In this document: in pieces, positions 22,469 through 23,839 of the stretch
Position numbering within the stretch: position 1 is the first letter of the stretch
Layout: each line of letters opens with the position of its first letter
Assembly: GCA_034433515.1 (NCBI GenBank)
Contig: DAOUAL010000090.1
Span: 1-23,839, forward strand
Direction: 5' to 3'
From: DAOTXS01 sp034433515
GTDB lineage: Bacteria; Chloroflexota; Anaerolineae; UBA4142
DNA: 23,839 nucleotides
Notes under the pieces: generated by a model
Told to the model about the DNA's origin: nothing
What the model saw: only the letters and a program-made list of their open reading frames with translations
The model's database searches: none
Made by a program: the position numbers and the translations under genes

Positions 22469-22943
22469 ATTTTGCAAACTCGGTCAACCATTCGATATAA
22501 CGCGCGCCGGTGGCTTGGAATTGCAAGGCGCGTTCATCATCACTGACGTGCCGAAACATGATCCACAATCGTTCTGCGGGCAACACCGCGCGAATCTTTT
22601 CTGCCCATTCGATCACGGTCACTCCGTCGCCGGCAAGATAATCGTCCAAACCAATGCCAATCGCTTCGTCCGCACTCCGCAGACGATACACATCAAGGTG
22701 ATACAGCATCAGCCGTCCGCCGCGATGTTCATTGGCAAGGATGAACGTTGGGCTTGATATTTCTTCGCGAACCCCCAACCCGTGTCCCAAGCCCTGCGTA
22801 AAACACGTTTTGCCAGAACCCAGGTCGCCTTCTAAACAAACGAGATCGCCGGCGCGCGCCAATTGTCCCAATTGTTCGCCCCAACGCCATGTTTGCGTGG
22901 CGCTGTAGCTGGTGAGATCAAGTTGAAAAGTATTTTGTTGCAT
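22452..22943 (-). CDS. tsaE: tRNA t6A biosynthesis ATPase TsaE
   Basis: 163 residues from ATG 22943. The frame is open to 23027, but that extension crosses the promoter (22956-22984). P-loop CLEGDLGSGKTCFTQGL, then SSPTFILANEH, LYHLDVYRL and VIEWAEK: all TsaE marks. It binds and hydrolyses ATP to reset the TsaBD complex. The first gene of the tsaE-tsaB-rimI operon. Confidence 0.94.
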   Translation of the reverse strand: MQQNTFQLDLTSYSATQTWRWGEQLGQLARAGDLVCLEGDLGSGKTCFTQGLGHGLGVREEISSPTFILANEHRGGRLMLYHLDVYRLRSADEAIGIGLDDYLAGDGVTVIEWAEKIRAVLPAERLWIMFRHVSDDERALQFQATGARYIEWLTEFAKYVASD

Positions 22944-22955
22944 TTTCGTGCCCTC

Positions 22956-22984
22956 ATTATACCCGGAATACCAGATAGCGACAA
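22956..22984 (-). promoter_or_regulatory. promoter (-) of tsaE-tsaB-rimI
   Basis: TTGTCG at 22984-22979 and TATAAT at 22961-22956 on the - strand, spacer 17 nt. A start about 7 nt further on (22949) leaves only about six bases before the ATG at 22943. Confidence 0.72.
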
Positions 22985-23073
22985 GGGTGCATTTCACGTT
23001 GGGGGCACGTTGTGCTGGGCAAATCAATTCGCGGCAACCAGAACCCCAAGTCTAGTGAAAGTGAATTACACCC
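22985..23073. repeat. 89-bp element with imperfect terminal inverted repeats
   Basis: GGGTGCATTTCACGTT (22985-23000) and, on the other strand from 23073, GGGTGTAATTCACTTT match at 13 of 16 positions. The ends belong to the same family as 18215-18470. The element abuts the -35 of the tsaE promoter. Confidence 0.7.
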
Positions 23074-23080
23074 GCATACG

Positions 23081-23109
23081 TTGCCGGTCTGTGTCAAGTG
23101 TGGTAGAAT
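23081..23109 (+). promoter_or_regulatory. promoter of the metallophosphoesterase gene
   Basis: TTGCCG at 23081-23086 and TAGAAT at 23104-23109, spacer 17 nt. The ATG at 23127 would leave a leader of about 11 nt, with GGAG at 23116-23119. Confidence 0.6.
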
Positions 23110-23126
23110 GCGCGTGGAGTCCAAGT

Positions 23127-23839
23127 ATGCGTATCCTCATCCTTTCCGATGTTCATGCCAACCTTGTTGCACTCGAGGCGGTGCTCAAACACGCCGAAGA
23201 CTTTGAGCGGGTTTGGTGTCTGGGCGATGTGGTAGATTACGGACCCGAACCCAATGCTTGCATCGAGCGACTACGTTCGTTTGATTTGCTTTGCCTCGCC
23301 GGGAATCACGATTGGGCGGTGCTGGACAAGCTCGATTTGGAAGAATTCAACCCCGATGCACGCCGCGCCGCGATTTGGACACGCACGCAATTAACGCCGG
23401 CAAGTCTAGAGTGGCTACGTGCCCTGCCCGAACGCGTGCCCACGCAAGCCGACCAGTTTACACTCGTTCACGGGAGCCCGCGCTATCCAATTTGGGAATA
23501 TGTGCTGACGCCGGCGGTCGCCCGCATCAATTTTGAACATTTCGATACGATGATCTGTTTGATGGGACATACCCACGTGCCGGTGCTCTATCGCTATCAT
23601 CGCGACGACAAGATGGCGACGGCAGAACCCTTACCCGAAGGATTCCCCATCGTTTTGGGACCCGAACGAATGATGATCAACCCGGGCAGTGTGGGGCAGC
23701 CGCGTGATGGCGATCCGCGTGCCGCGTACGCCATTTTGGATTTGGACACCATGACCCTGACCCACTATCGCGTTGAGTACGACGTTGCCGCCACGCAAGC
23801 CAAGATGGAACAAGCCAAACTCCCCATCCGCCTGATTCA
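23127..23839 (+). CDS. metallophosphoesterase (YfcE/MJ0936-like), 3' end cut by window
   Basis: 237 codons are seen, and the frame is still open at the window edge, so the C terminus is missing. Read directly from the sequence: MRILILSDVHANL (Asp8, His10), WCLGDVVDYGPEP (Asp34), LAGNHDW (Asn60-His61), LVHGSP, MGHTHVP, and INPGSVGQPRDGDPRAAY. These give all ligands of the two-metal calcineurin-like site and the C-terminal NPGSVGQPR mark of the YfcE/YfcE-like phosphodiesterase family (about 240-250 residues), so little is missing. Acts on small phosphodiester substrates; true substrate unknown. Divergent from tsaE. Confidence 0.9.
   Translation, partial: MRILILSDVHANLVALEAVLKHAEDFERVWCLGDVVDYGPEPNACIERLRSFDLLCLAGNHDWAVLDKLDLEEFNPDARRAAIWTRTQLTPASLEWLRALPERVPTQADQFTLVHGSPRYPIWEYVLTPAVARINFEHFDTMICLMGHTHVPVLYRYHRDDKMATAEPLPEGFPIVLGPERMMINPGSVGQPRDGDPRAAYAILDLDTMTLTHYRVEYDVAATQAKMEQAKLPIRLI

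Overview
The window looks like a stretch of chromosome from an uncultured Chloroflexota-type bacterium (Anaerolineae-like). This is an inference. It rests on the mix of gene families (M32 carboxypeptidase, DUF5679 protein, R3H-type Ycf45/SpoIIIAA-like ATPase, fused EcfA pair, FmdB-type zinc ribbon), the moderately GC-rich codon use, and the many short palindromic intergenic repeats. No phylogenetic marker gene is present, so the phylum call is tentative. Nothing points to a prophage, integrated plasmid, CRISPR array, transposase, rRNA or tRNA. It is mostly housekeeping sequence in short operons, separated by repeats.

Layout. 1-1231: membrane-anchored VWA protein (+). 1318-2466: acyl-CoA dehydrogenase (-). 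2558-3118: small jelly-roll-like protein (-), divergent from an FmdB-type zinc ribbon protein (3214-3609, +). 3627-6126: operon on the - strand of R3H ATPase, thymidylate kinase and a PII-like c-di-AMP receptor. The ATPase appears to start at ACG. 6466-6684: DUF5679 protein (+), then an M1-type lipoprotein peptidase (6750-8237, +). 8422-10550: M32 carboxypeptidase and a DUF2227-like membrane protein, translationally coupled (-). 10677-12749: phospholipase-D/OB lipoprotein, an unknown 111-residue protein and an AhpD-like protein (+). 12756-16256: ECF transporter operon (fused EcfA1A2, EcfT, S component) behind a 110-nt structured leader. 16362-17522: MFS transporter (-). 17601-18116: HNH endonuclease (-). 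18563-19285: PlsY (+). 19327-20981: secreted MA-type peptidase and Trm112-like protein (-). 21130-22943: tsaE-tsaB-rimI (-), the t6A tRNA and N-acetylation cluster. 23127-end: metallophosphoesterase (+), cut by the window edge.

Regulation. Almost every transcription unit has a readable sigma70-type promoter, usually with a 17-nt spacer. At 3136-3186 two divergent promoters share one -35 element. Several intrinsic terminators lie between convergent genes.

Non-coding structure. At least three dispersed repeat families were found by eye. (i) A GTGTAATTCACTTT-ended element: a 256-bp MITE-like copy at 18215-18470, a partial copy at 6200-6265 and an 89-bp version at 22985-23073. All three lie in divergent intergenic regions next to promoters. 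(ii) A 33-bp palindrome-bearing repeat at 8245 and 8333, with an inverted copy between them and a diverged copy at 21028. (iii) A 29-bp repeat at 1-29 and 6303-6331. I found no clearly new defence or biosynthetic system. The items most worth a second look are the ECF leader RNA, the ACG start, the shared -35 promoter and the promoter-adjacent repeat family.
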